64,000 nucleotides of DNA, taken from the NCBI RefSeq assembly GCF_039414295.1, contig NZ_JBCITM010000005.1, forward strand, positions 62,001 through 126,000. The letters are read 5' to 3'. Below the pieces are notes generated by a model that saw only the letters and a program-made list of their open reading frames with translations, was not told where the DNA came from and ran no database searches. The position numbers and the translations under genes were made by a program. Positions 8,321 to 17,161 of this stretch are shown here, piece by piece. This stretch comes from Anoxynatronum sibiricum (GTDB lineage Bacteria > Bacillota > Clostridia > Peptostreptococcales > Tindalliaceae). Within the stretch, counting starts at the first letter, position 1. Each line of letters opens with the position of its first letter.

Positions 8321-10363
8321 ATGTCCAAGCGTCATCGTCCAGGAAAGAAACAAAAGCATGACTGGATTCAAGACTCATCAAATCAAGAAATGAAAGCCGT
8401 ACAGGAACATGTGCAGGAAACCGAGGCACAGGAAGTCCTGCGGAATACCATACAAGAAGCTTCACAGGAAATGCTGCAGGAATCTGCACAAGAAACCATA
8501 CAAGAAACCATACAAGAAAGCGTACAGGAAACTGTACAGAACAATGTGCGCCAGACACCGGCTCAACAAAGGCTTGAGGCAGATGGGGCGGCACGTTTGC
8601 AGGAGCTTCGGAAAAAAAGAAAACCCGTGATGAAAGCGACCACCGTTCCCATACAGGAAAAAGCTATACTGTATCTGGTGGGGCTGAAAGAACTCGCGGC
8701 CATCACACTGAAAAAGGCGAAAGCCGGCACCCTGAAAAAGGCAGCAGACATGAAATCCCAAGTCAAGCCTGCTTTTCAGCAGCTGTCATCAAAAATGACA
8801 TCAAGCCTTCAGAGAATCATGCTGGGAACAGCAACGCTGGAGACTTCGAAAACTCTTGAGATACCAGAAAATGGAGGCGCAACAGCCCTCCCTGAAACCC
8901 TTGCAGCATCTGCTGAATCAATCGAATCAATCGAATCAATTGATTCAGGCGAACATCAAACAGCCGCTCAGGTAAAAGAAGAGAACCCGTGGGTGGCAAT
9001 GGCCGTCATGCTTTTCCGAAAAAAACAGGTGAAACTGGCCCTGGCGGGAATCGCTGTGGCAGCCATCGCCTTTGTTGCCGGAAACAGCTATTACAACAGT
9101 TACCAGGAAAGCCTGATTGCCTACGAACTGACTTTGGATGGAAAATCTCTGGGGATTGTTCGGGAGGCTGAAGAAGCCTTCGACGAAGCAGTGAAAACCC
9201 TGCAACGTGAAATGCGCCAGTTGTATGGCATGGAAGCATACATACCCGACACCCGGGAATGGCTGGAAGTGAAAGCAACCGACGAGGAACTCACCTCGCA
9301 GACAGCGCTGATTACCGCACTGAAAAATCAACTGGGGATCAAGGTGAAGGCCACGGCCCTCACCGTTGACGGAGAACCGCTGGTGATCCTCCCCAGCCGT
9401 CAGTTGGCTGAAAATCTGCTGGGTCAGGTTATGGAACCCTACCTGGACCCTGAAGTGGAGTACCTGGAAACCGGATTCTCTGAAAGCATTGAACTGACAG
9501 AACTGGCAGCCGATTTATCAGATATCTGGGACATGGAGGAAGCACTGCAATACCTTCAAACAGGCACCAATGAGATTAAAGTGCATGAAGTGCAGCCGGG
9601 GGAAAGCACCTGGCTGATTGCCAACCAAAATGAGATGACAGTGGAAGAAATCGAAGCCGCCAACCCGGGGCTGGTATCAGAACGACTGAGCATCGGTCAG
9701 GAACTGAATCTCATCGTGCCGACGCCTTATCTGACGGTGCGTACCCGCGAGTACGCAGAGCTGGCAGAAGCCATTCCCTTTGAAACCGAAGAAGTGGAGT
9801 CAGACAGTCTTTATCAGGGAGACCGGCGCATTACCACCCAGGGTGAAGAAGGCTTTCATGAAATTAAAGCCTATCTTGTCAGGGAAAATGGCCGTGAAGC
9901 TGAACGGGAAATTTTGGAAGAAAACCGGATTTCTGAGCCCACCACACGGGTGGTGGCAGTGGGAACCCTGCCACGGCCAGCCACCATGGCTACCGGCACG
10001 TTCATGAACCCCACCCGGGGACGTCTCACCTCTCCCTTTGGCATGCGGGGCGGTTCACGGCATACCGGAATAGACATTGCCAATTCCCGGGGAACAGCTG
10101 TCAAAGCCGCCGACGCTGGGAAAGTTTCTTTTGCCGGAACCAGAGGCGCCTATGGACAGCTGGTGATCATTGACCATGAAAATGGCTATCAGACCTATTA
10201 CGCCCATCTGAACAGCATGTCAGTTTCAGCAGGCACGCGGGTTCATAAAGACCAGCTTATTGGCACCATCGGCACCACCGGCCGCAGCACTGGCCCGCAT
10301 CTTCACTTTGAAGTGCGTAAAAACGGCACTCCTGTGAATCCCCTGGGATTTGTAAACTACTAA
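8321..10363 (+). CDS. Membrane-anchored LysM-G5-M23 peptidoglycan endopeptidase
   Basis: A 680-residue envelope protein. Residues 1-~230 are a long, charged, low-complexity cytoplasmic region with a near-periodic QE repeat (~35-70). One membrane helix follows at about 240-260 ('LALAGIAVAAIAFVAG'). Outside lie a coiled region, a LysM module ('IKVHEVQPGESTWLIANQN'), a G5-like domain and a C-terminal M23 lysostaphin-type domain with the zinc motifs 'HTGIDIA' and 'HLHFEV'. It probably cleaves peptide cross-links, with LysM and G5 targeting it to glycan. I chose ATG 8321 behind GGGAGGGG; an upstream in-frame extension has no SD and the repeats start after 8321. The long cytoplasmic repeat tail is odd for the family. 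It precedes the WalRK genes, whose regulon classically includes such hydrolases. Confidence 0.9.
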   Translation: MSKRHRPGKKQKHDWIQDSSNQEMKAVQEHVQETEAQEVLRNTIQEASQEMLQESAQETIQETIQESVQETVQNNVRQTPAQQRLEADGAARLQELRKKRKPVMKATTVPIQEKAILYLVGLKELAAITLKKAKAGTLKKAADMKSQVKPAFQQLSSKMTSSLQRIMLGTATLETSKTLEIPENGGATALPETLAASAESIESIESIDSGEHQTAAQVKEENPWVAMAVMLFRKKQVKLALAGIAVAAIAFVAGNSYYNSYQESLIAYELTLDGKSLGIVREAEEAFDEAVKTLQREMRQLYGMEAYIPDTREWLEVKATDEELTSQTALITALKNQLGIKVKATALTVDGEPLVILPSRQLAENLLGQVMEPYLDPEVEYLETGFSESIELTELAADLSDIWDMEEALQYLQTGTNEIKVHEVQPGESTWLIANQNEMTVEEIEAANPGLVSERLSIGQELNLIVPTPYLTVRTREYAELAEAIPFETEEVESDSLYQGDRRITTQGEEGFHEIKAYLVRENGREAEREILEENRISEPTTRVVAVGTLPRPATMATGTFMNPTRGRLTSPFGMRGGSRHTGIDIANSRGTAVKAADAGKVSFAGTRGAYGQLVIIDHENGYQTYYAHLNSMSVSAGTRVHKDQLIGTIGTTGRSTGPHLHFEVRKNGTPVNPLGFVNY

Positions 10364-10450
10364 ATCAGATCAGCCAGTCCAGGTAATACCCATCAATCGA
10401 AGAATGGCACATGCAAAGCATGACACCCATCGATAAAATAACCAAACACC

Positions 10451-10478
10451 AAAAACCCCGGCCATAGCCGGGTTTTTT
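10451..10478 (+). terminator. Intrinsic terminator after the M23 gene
   Basis: Stem CCCGGC (10457-10462), loop CATA, stem GCCGGG (10467-10472), then six T. The preceding A-run can pair with the T-run, so it may act in both directions. Confidence 0.75.
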
Positions 10479-10544
10479 GGCATAGGAAACAGCATGCGCA
10501 GAATAGCTGTGGGTTAAGTCTTTGCACTATTTTCCAGCTTCTTA

Positions 10545-10565
10545 TTCCCTGTTCCCTATTCCCTG
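10545..10565. repeat. Heptamer tandem repeat (TTCCCTG/TTCCCTA)
   Basis: Three head-to-tail 7-mers: TTCCCTG, TTCCCTA, TTCCCTG. They lie between two related copies of a GCCATAGCC-G-TTTTTT segment (10461-10480 and 10573-10592), one of which is the terminator arm above. Confidence 0.6.
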
Positions 10566-10751
10566 TCATTCTGCCATAGCCGAGGTTTTTTGTATTCCCA
10601 GGAAACGCCGGGAGCAGACACTGGGGAAGTGGTGAAACGGCAGTGCAAAAGGATGATGGAAGAGCCATCAGCGAAAACAATGCGTCGGGCAGCCATCTGA
10701 AGGTGATAGGTTGAGAAAGCGGTCGGCCTACTTTTTTTTATGGCTGATTTC

Positions 10752-10760
10752 TGGTATGAT
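10752..10760 (+). promoter_or_regulatory. Possible extended -10 promoter of walR
   Basis: TGG followed by TATGAT (10755-10760) makes an extended -10 element 62 bases before the walR start. The -35 region is only a T-run, so the call is tentative. Confidence 0.4.
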
Positions 10761-10821
10761 GCTCATAAGAACAAGGCACCGGCGGTAAATCACCCCCAGG
10801 GAGAAAAGGAAGGTGACGGTC

Positions 10822-11517
10822 ATGAAAACCCGCATCCTCATTGTGGAAGATGAACGGAACATTGCCGATATCATTAAGTTTAATCTTGAAAAAGAAGGCT
10901 ATCAGACAGAAGTGGCCGGTGACGGAGAAGACGCCTTGGTGAAAGTGCGTACCTTTCAGCCCGACCTGATGTTGTTGGATCTCATGATCCCCAAAATGGA
11001 TGGTTTCCAGGTGTGCCGCAAAGTGAGAGAGCATCACAACTTTCCCATACTCATGCTTACCGCCAAAGAAGAAGAAGTGGACAAGGTGCTGGGGCTGGAA
11101 ATGGGAGCCGATGATTACATTACCAAGCCCTTTGGCATGCGGGAACTCCTGGCACGTATCAAGGCCAACCTGCGGCGGGTGGGACCGGCGGAGGGAGATT
11201 CTCAGGAAAAAGTGGTGGCAGGTCCCCTCAGCATTGATTTGGGCAAATATGAAGTGAAGAAAGAAGAGACGGTCATTGAACTGACCATCCGTGAGTTTGA
11301 ACTCCTTCGCTTTCTGGCACTGCAGCCAGAGCAGGTCTTTACCCGGGAACAGTTGTTAAAGGAAGTCTGGGGGTACGAATACTACGGAGATATTCGCACA
11401 GTGGACGTGACTGTACGCCGACTGCGGGAAAAAGTGGAAGACAACCCCAGCACCCCTCGGTATATTATGACCAAGCGGGGTGTGGGGTACTATTTCAGGA
11501 GGACCCAGCATGTTTAA
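10822..11517 (+). CDS. walR: Response regulator WalR (YycF)
   Basis: A 231-residue OmpR-family regulator, the transcription factor of the WalRK system controlling cell wall hydrolases. Receiver domain residues 1-~120 include phosphoacceptor D53 ('LLDLMIPKMDG') and conserved K in 'YITKPFG'. The C-terminal winged helix (~130-231) ends in the family motif 'TVDVTVRRLREKVE...GVGYYF'. I chose ATG 10822 (GGAAGG about 9 bases upstream) rather than the in-frame GTG nine bases earlier. Its 3' end overlaps walK by 8 bases. The downstream yycH, yycI and yycJ genes confirm WalR over PhoP or ResD. Confidence 0.95.
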   Translation: MKTRILIVEDERNIADIIKFNLEKEGYQTEVAGDGEDALVKVRTFQPDLMLLDLMIPKMDGFQVCRKVREHHNFPILMLTAKEEEVDKVLGLEMGADDYITKPFGMRELLARIKANLRRVGPAEGDSQEKVVAGPLSIDLGKYEVKKEETVIELTIREFELLRFLALQPEQVFTREQLLKEVWGYEYYGDIRTVDVTVRRLREKVEDNPSTPRYIMTKRGVGYYFRRTQHV

Positions 11518-13333
11518 AAGCATCCGCATTAAGATCATCACCATCTATTTTCTGCTGATTTTCATGGCGATGGTCATTGTGGGCCTGTTTATGATTCGTC
11601 AGTTTGAAAACTACCATCTGGGGGTGGAACGGAACAACATCGTTTCCATTTCCAGCAGCGTGGCCACCACCCTGCAAAGCATTGACTGGCAAAACCAACC
11701 CCAGGAAACCCAGGAGAACCTGAACCTTTATGAACGGGTGGGGATGGAAATCTATGTGATTGAAAGAGGCAGCCGGTTCACCATCGCAGCCAGCACCAAC
11801 CTGACCTATCTCAATGAAAACGCCACCCACATTCTGGAACCAGACCTGATTTTGGGAGCCCTCAACGGCCATGATATGGAAAAAGACGTGCTGGCAGGCA
11901 CCCAGGGCATCAGCTCAAAAAACATGGCTTTTCCCCTTTACGATGAAGACAATCGGATCAATGGTGTGGTTTACGTTCGCAAAGACCTGGGAGATATTTA
12001 TCAAACCCTCGACCAGTCCAAATTCATCATGCTCAGGTCCACGCTGGTGGCCCTGGGCATTACCATCCTGCTGGGCTACTTGATAGCCTCCAGCATTACC
12101 GGTCCCATACGAGACGTAACAGTGAAAGCCTCCAAAATGGCCCGGGGTGATTTTGACCAGGTGGTGGAAGTGAAGTCCAGCGATGAAATTGGTCAGTTGG
12201 CCAGCATGTTCAACTACCTCACCGCCCGGCTGAAAACACTGCTGCAGGAAGTATCCAGCGAAAAGCAGAAGCTGGATACCATCCTCACTGACATGGCCGA
12301 TGGTGTTATCGCCACCACCATAGAAGGCACGCTCATTCACATTAATTCCCGGGCGCTGGCCATGCTTTCCCTTACACGGGAAGAAGCAGAAAACAAAACC
12401 TTCGATCAGCTGTTCCAGCCCATTAATCAGCCCCTGTCCCTGAAAGTGCTGCAGGAAGAACACCGGGATTTCAGCGGGGTGGAGGTATTGGATATGCCCG
12501 ACGGCACCAAGTTGCGAGCCAGTTATGCACCTTACCGCAGTGAAGCCGGCGAAGCAGAAGGGATGGTACTGTTGCTGCAGGACATCACGGAGCATGAAAA
12601 ACTGGAAAAAATGCGCAAGGAGTTTGTGGCCAATGTGTCCCACGAGCTGAAAACACCGCTCACCACCATTAAAAGCTACACCGAAACCATGCTGGAGGGC
12701 AGCATAGACGATCCGGCCATGGAACAGCGTTTTCTAAAAGTCATCAATGACGAAGCCGACCGGATGACCCGTCTTGTCAGAGAATTGCTTCAGCTTTCCA
12801 ACCTTGATTACCAACAAATGAAATGGGAGCCCCAGCCTGTGAATCTGCGGGCCCTCATGGAAAAAGTGCTGCGCAACCTGGACCAGCCCCTTCAGCAAAA
12901 ACAGCACCGGGTAACCTATGATCCGCCGGATCAGCCGCTAACTACCTTTGGTGATCAGGATGCCATCGAACAGGTGATTTTGAACCTTTTCAGCAATGCC
13001 ATCAAATACACCCCCAACGGAGGGAACCTACACCTCTACCTGGAAAAAGAACAGGCCGCCATCTCCCTTACCATTCAGGACAATGGCATTGGAATTCCCA
13101 GTCAAGATCTCCCCCGGGTTTTTGAACGCTTTTATCGCGTTGATAAAGCCCGTTCCCGGGAAATGGGAGGCACTGGCCTGGGCCTTTCCATTGCCAGGCA
13201 GATTGTGGAAGCCCACGGCGGCAGCATTCATCTTTACAGCAGAGAGGGCAAAGGCACCCGGGTGGTAATGCGCCTGCCCCTGTATTCCGGAGAAGAGACT
13301 TCTGAAAAAGAAGCGGTCGCTCAACCATCCTAA
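11510..13333 (+). CDS. walK: Sensor histidine kinase WalK (YycG)
   Basis: A 607-residue membrane kinase that phosphorylates WalR in response to envelope and division state. TM1 is at ~9-29, an extracytoplasmic domain at ~30-172, TM2 at ~174-195, then HAMP (~196-248), PAS (~255-360), HisKA with phosphoacceptor H378 ('VSHELKTP'), and HATPase with N-box 'NLFSNAIKYTPNGG', G1 'DNGIGIP' and G2 'GGTGLGLSI'. This is the canonical WalK order. Translation is coupled to walR: the SD AGGAGG and ATG 11510 lie inside the end of walR. An in-frame ATG 30 bases upstream lacks that SD. Confidence 0.95.
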   Translation: MFKSIRIKIITIYFLLIFMAMVIVGLFMIRQFENYHLGVERNNIVSISSSVATTLQSIDWQNQPQETQENLNLYERVGMEIYVIERGSRFTIAASTNLTYLNENATHILEPDLILGALNGHDMEKDVLAGTQGISSKNMAFPLYDEDNRINGVVYVRKDLGDIYQTLDQSKFIMLRSTLVALGITILLGYLIASSITGPIRDVTVKASKMARGDFDQVVEVKSSDEIGQLASMFNYLTARLKTLLQEVSSEKQKLDTILTDMADGVIATTIEGTLIHINSRALAMLSLTREEAENKTFDQLFQPINQPLSLKVLQEEHRDFSGVEVLDMPDGTKLRASYAPYRSEAGEAEGMVLLLQDITEHEKLEKMRKEFVANVSHELKTPLTTIKSYTETMLEGSIDDPAMEQRFLKVINDEADRMTRLVRELLQLSNLDYQQMKWEPQPVNLRALMEKVLRNLDQPLQQKQHRVTYDPPDQPLTTFGDQDAIEQVILNLFSNAIKYTPNGGNLHLYLEKEQAAISLTIQDNGIGIPSQDLPRVFERFYRVDKARSREMGGTGLGLSIARQIVEAHGGSIHLYSREGKGTRVVMRLPLYSGEETSEKEAVAQPS

Positions 13334-13635
13334 ACACCTTTTAGCCTATCACGAAAGCCTTCACAGAGTCTCTTTACAGGCACCTTCATACCTCTATCCA
13401 CAGTTTTGTTAAAAGGGGCAGCACCTCTCAGCAAGTGCCATCATGCGTATTTGCGCCTTCATAAGTATCTTCAGCAAGGCGCTTACAAGAATCTTTAAAA
13501 TGTGAAGATCATCGGGATCATCATCAATTTCCCTGTCATTCATGGCATCATCAGCACAAGGGCGTAACATAGGCCAAAACAGACAAAAGCCCTTTCGTTA
13601 CAATGTCATGGGGTGTCACGCTATTTTAACGCGGC

Positions 13636-13668
13636 TGTAATCTGTTTGTAACATCGATCCGCTATAAT
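13636..13668 (+). promoter_or_regulatory. WalR-box promoter
   Basis: TGTAAT-CTGTT-TGTAAC (13636-13652) exactly fits the published WalR/YycF consensus TGTWAH-N5-TGTWAH. It is followed after 10 bp by consensus TATAAT (13663-13668). No good -35 is present, as expected for an activated promoter. It would drive the secreted-protein gene at 13844, and yycHI beyond it, under WalR itself. The rest of 13334-13843 shows no gene. Confidence 0.7.
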
Positions 13669-13843
13669 GAAATTGTTGATACTGAAAAAGATATAAAAAG
13701 AGTCATTACTTTCGGTGGATTATTGTGGATTATTTCGATGAGTCGTTCAGCAAAATGATTCTATGATGAGCAGCAGCGATCTATCGGACGGCCAATAGAT
13801 GGATGCTTGTGGAGATGTGCGAGACTGATGGAGGATGAAACCC

Positions 13844-14389
13844 ATGAAAAAATGGATCATAACTGGTTTGCTGGTACTCTTGATGCTGAGTGTACAGGTG
13901 GGCCCGGTATTTGCAAATACAGATGAACAGGAAGCCGCTGCCGCGGGTTTTGAAGTGTTGGTGCCCCAAAAAGACCGGGTGACCAGCCGGGAAGTTGCCA
14001 TGCTTTCATTCAGTGCTCCCCAGGGAAGCACCGTCACCGTTGAAGTGTTTCACAATGCCAGTCTAACAGATGAAGATAATTTCACTGCCCTTTATGAGCC
14101 CATGATTTTTGAAATTGGAGCTCTTGAACGTGGGTGGGTAGAATTGCAGCTGAAAAAGGGCATGAACCGCATTTTCCTCACCACTTACCTGAACGGATTG
14201 CCTGAAACACCCGTCAGTGCACTGGAAGTCGAAGCCGATGAAGACCGACTGGTGATCGAACGTCGCATCACCGTGAAAGACCTGGAAGAAGTGCGGGAAG
14301 AACTGACCCGTAACGTGAGGGAAACCACCGCCACCGATCTGATTCGGCGGTTGACCAATACCACTGAGATTCCGCAGCCAACGGAGTGA
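13844..14389 (+). CDS. Secreted protein inserted between walK and yycH
   Basis: A 181-residue protein that I do not recognise. It starts with a signal peptide ('MKKWIITGLLVLLMLSVQV', likely cleavage near 'VFANT'). The mature part looks like a beta-sandwich ('REVAMLSFSAPQGSTVTVEV', 'GWVELQLKKGMNRIFLTT'). A helical, charged C-terminus follows ('DLEEVREELTRNVRE'). GGAGG is 9 bases from ATG 13844; the in-frame ATG at 13835 is too close to it. It lies behind a WalR box and 7 bases before yycH, so it is probably WalR-regulated and may help sense or modify the wall with YycH and YycI. That role is inference from position. Confidence 0.75.
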   Translation: MKKWIITGLLVLLMLSVQVGPVFANTDEQEAAAAGFEVLVPQKDRVTSREVAMLSFSAPQGSTVTVEVFHNASLTDEDNFTALYEPMIFEIGALERGWVELQLKKGMNRIFLTTYLNGLPETPVSALEVEADEDRLVIERRITVKDLEEVREELTRNVRETTATDLIRRLTNTTEIPQPTE

Positions 14390-14396
14390 GACTCCC

Positions 14397-16091
14397 ATGA
14401 TGCATAAAGAAAAATTGAAAAGCCTGCTGCTGACATTTCTTGTCGTCACCAGCGTGGTGCTTACCCAGCGTGTCTGGTTCCACTCGCCTCTGCAGCTTAT
14501 CACTTCGGAGGCTTCTTATTTGGAAGAAGCTGAAATCCTTGAACAGGAAAGGGCCAGGATTATTCGGCCCGTCAGCATTGTTGCCGGCTTTGGCGGCGGC
14601 GTGGAAAACAGCCACTACAGTCTCATCAAACCCCAAGACCTGGACAGGTTCTGGCAGGAACTTCAAGTGATCCTGAAAGATCACTTTATTTCCGAGCCCA
14701 CCGTCCAGGTTGTTTCGTATGAAGATTATCAGCAGGTAAAGGGCAGCCGCAGTATTGAACTTCACTTTGCAGAAGGGTTTCCGGCAGCCCTGCTTGCCAC
14801 CTTATATGATCAGCAGGAAAACCAGGTAACGGCTGTTCTCAGCCAGATTTCCCGGGTGCTGATTCCCGGCCGCTATCTGGGAACCCTGTACATGGTGGAT
14901 GAAGTCGGAACCACCTACGAATTTCGGATTACCCAGCAGCAAATGACTGCAGCCACTGATCCGGGAGAACTGCTGGACAGCATTCCCGTGAACAGCTACG
15001 TGAAATACTACCCGCTGTTTTCCTATGCGGGCAATGAGGTGCTATTGCCCCTCACCCACCAGAACAACCTGCCCCGTCTTTTCACCGAAAGCGAAGTGGA
15101 TGTCAGCAGTGATCAACAGATGAACCTGTGGGCCGGCCGATTTTTCAATGAAAACTTTGACTTTGTGAAAACCATTCAGGAAACTGGAGGCACCCGGATT
15201 TACATGTACGGTTACGGGCAGCAGGAGGTACGCATCACCAATCGGGGGCGGCTGGAGTATACGGCTGAAACCGGAAACCAGTCAAGCACCAGCGTGGGCA
15301 AAGCGCTGGATACCGCCCTTCTCTTCATGGCCCGCCATGGCGGTCTGAATGCAGATCTGGTACTACAGGAAGTGAAGCTTCTGGAACACAACAACCAAAG
15401 AGGCTATCGCTTCACCTTCAGTTACCGCCTGCGCGAACTGCCGGTGGCGCTTTCACGGCAGCAGCAGCCAGTGGAAATTGATGTGTATGGCAACAGTGTG
15501 CGCAGCTACCGTACCTTTATTCGCCGCCCCATGAGCCTGCCGGAAGTACTGCCTGAAAGCGGCATTTTATCTCCCCACCGGCTGGTGGAAGAAAACTTCA
15601 ACCAATTGCTGGCAGAGATGGCCGCCGCCAGGGGATTCTCAGAGCCAGCCACTGGCATTGACACCACCACTCCTCCCGGCGACGAAACAGCACGTGATCC
15701 CGAAAATGCAGCAGAACCTGAAAGAGAAGGGCTGCAGCCGGCGTTGGAACAGAAAGACTCCACTGAATCCCTGAATCCAACCGATACAGTGCAACCAAAT
15801 GCACAGGAACCATCTTACCAACCATCTGCTGAATCATCTTCAGAAGCAATGCCAGCACCATCATCAGACCATGATTCCGGGACATTGCCAGAGACATCCA
15901 GCTTCAGCGGCGATGAACTTCTACAGGCCATTGAATCCATTGAACTCATCTACCTGGACAGGGAAGACACCCACCGGCGTCAGCTGATGGTCCCCGTCTG
16001 GCGGTTGATCATCGAGAACCGGGTGTATGACTACGATGCGCATGAAGGCGTTCGCATCAATACCTTTACCCTTACGGAAAGGGAGTTGTAA
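14397..16091 (+). CDS. yycH: YycH-family WalK-associated membrane protein
   Basis: A 564-residue protein with one N-terminal membrane helix (~9-26, 'LLLTFLVVTSVVLTQRVW') and a large extracytoplasmic domain. The TQRVW-type end of the helix and the position between walK and yycI identify YycH, which with YycI contacts WalK transmembrane helices and modulates its activity. It is longer than Bacillus YycH (~455). The extra length is a Pro/Ser/Thr/Glu-rich linker at about 420-510 joined to a C-terminal domain ending 'LMVPVWRLIIENRVY', which resembles the YycI-type fold. The ATG has only a weak GGAGTGAG SD. It is followed 2 bases later by yycI. Confidence 0.85.
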   Translation: MMHKEKLKSLLLTFLVVTSVVLTQRVWFHSPLQLITSEASYLEEAEILEQERARIIRPVSIVAGFGGGVENSHYSLIKPQDLDRFWQELQVILKDHFISEPTVQVVSYEDYQQVKGSRSIELHFAEGFPAALLATLYDQQENQVTAVLSQISRVLIPGRYLGTLYMVDEVGTTYEFRITQQQMTAATDPGELLDSIPVNSYVKYYPLFSYAGNEVLLPLTHQNNLPRLFTESEVDVSSDQQMNLWAGRFFNENFDFVKTIQETGGTRIYMYGYGQQEVRITNRGRLEYTAETGNQSSTSVGKALDTALLFMARHGGLNADLVLQEVKLLEHNNQRGYRFTFSYRLRELPVALSRQQQPVEIDVYGNSVRSYRTFIRRPMSLPEVLPESGILSPHRLVEENFNQLLAEMAAARGFSEPATGIDTTTPPGDETARDPENAAEPEREGLQPALEQKDSTESLNPTDTVQPNAQEPSYQPSAESSSEAMPAPSSDHDSGTLPETSSFSGDELLQAIESIELIYLDREDTHRRQLMVPVWRLIIENRVYDYDAHEGVRINTFTLTEREL

Positions 16092-16093
16092 TC

Positions 16094-16969
16094 GTGGACT
16101 GGACCAAAGCCAAATCCATACTGATCGCTGCCTTTCTGGTCACCAATCTCTTGCTGGGGGCAGCTTTGTTGACAGATCCCACCCGGCAGCAAGCCGCCGG
16201 AGTGAGTGAAGCCTACCTGCAGCAAACACTGGCTTTTCTTGAGGATGAAAACGTGGTGCTGGAAACCCCATTGCCCCGGCAGACCCCCTCCCTGAGTGCC
16301 ATTACCGTCACCTATCGCTTTTTTGAAAACAGCATGATCACCCGCCTGCTGGGAGACGACTGGGAACAAATTGCCCCCCATACCTACCAGAGTACAAGTG
16401 GACAGGTCACCATCACCAATGACAAGCTTTTAGCCTGGCAGCCGGCAGAACCCCTGTCACCCCCCCCTGATCTAAGGGAAGAAACCCTGGAAACTGTCAG
16501 CCAGGCGCTGCTGGAGAACTACGACTTCTCCACAGGAGGGCTCACCCTCAGCCAGATTTACCTAGGCATGGTGCCGGAATATGATGCAGAACCGCTGCAT
16601 AAACTGGTTTATGAACAGACCTATCAGGGACGGTTTGTGGGGGAAAGCTATGTGCATGTCTACATGAACCAGCGGGGCGTTGTGGCAGTGGAAGCCCTTC
16701 TGTTGGAAGATCCGGCTGCTTCAGATCAAACCGGCACTCCCCGGGTGATGATCAGCGCCCCTGAAGCATTGCTGCGCAAGCTGGATGAGATAGGCCGAGT
16801 ACACCGGGGTGAAGGCCCTGTGGTAGTCAGTCGTGTGGAAGCAGGCTATTACTTTGCACTGACCCGGGATCCCTTTACCCAGTGGGAAAGCGTGGCCTCG
16901 GGAACAGCAGTGCCTGCCTGGAAAATCGTCTTAAAAAATGGCACCACCTTTTATCAGGAAGCCTTCTAA
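16094..16969 (+). CDS. yycI: YycI-family WalK-associated membrane protein
   Basis: A 291-residue protein starting at GTG 16094. The start 'MDWTKAKSILIAAFLVTNLL' is the hallmark of YycI (single helix 8-28, short cytoplasmic stub), followed by an extracytoplasmic alpha/beta domain of YycI type ending 'PAWKIVLKNGTTFYQEAF'. YycI pairs with YycH in a complex with WalK. AGGGAG lies 8 bases before the GTG. It is the last gene before a likely terminator, so murA probably has its own transcription signals. Confidence 0.9.
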   Translation: MDWTKAKSILIAAFLVTNLLLGAALLTDPTRQQAAGVSEAYLQQTLAFLEDENVVLETPLPRQTPSLSAITVTYRFFENSMITRLLGDDWEQIAPHTYQSTSGQVTITNDKLLAWQPAEPLSPPPDLREETLETVSQALLENYDFSTGGLTLSQIYLGMVPEYDAEPLHKLVYEQTYQGRFVGESYVHVYMNQRGVVAVEALLLEDPAASDQTGTPRVMISAPEALLRKLDEIGRVHRGEGPVVVSRVEAGYYFALTRDPFTQWESVASGTAVPAWKIVLKNGTTFYQEAF

Positions 16970-17045
16970 TACCCATGCCACAACGAAAAACTTGACAAAA
17001 CCACCCAAATAGCATAAAGTCTTCTTGAAAGTTTTTTTCGGCAGA

Positions 17046-17091
17046 CAAGCACACAGGCATTTCATTCTCAGACATCGGTGCTTGTTTTTTT
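17046..17091 (+). terminator. Probable terminator after yycI
   Basis: CAAGCAC (17046-17052) pairs perfectly with GTGCTTG (17078-17084), followed by seven T. The loop is long (25 nt), which lowers confidence. Confidence 0.5.
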
Positions 17092-17161
17092 GTCAGGAAA
17101 ACCGCAACAGACTATGAGTGGATAAGGGTGGTGAATCTCCGGCTTAACTGCCGGGTACCAT

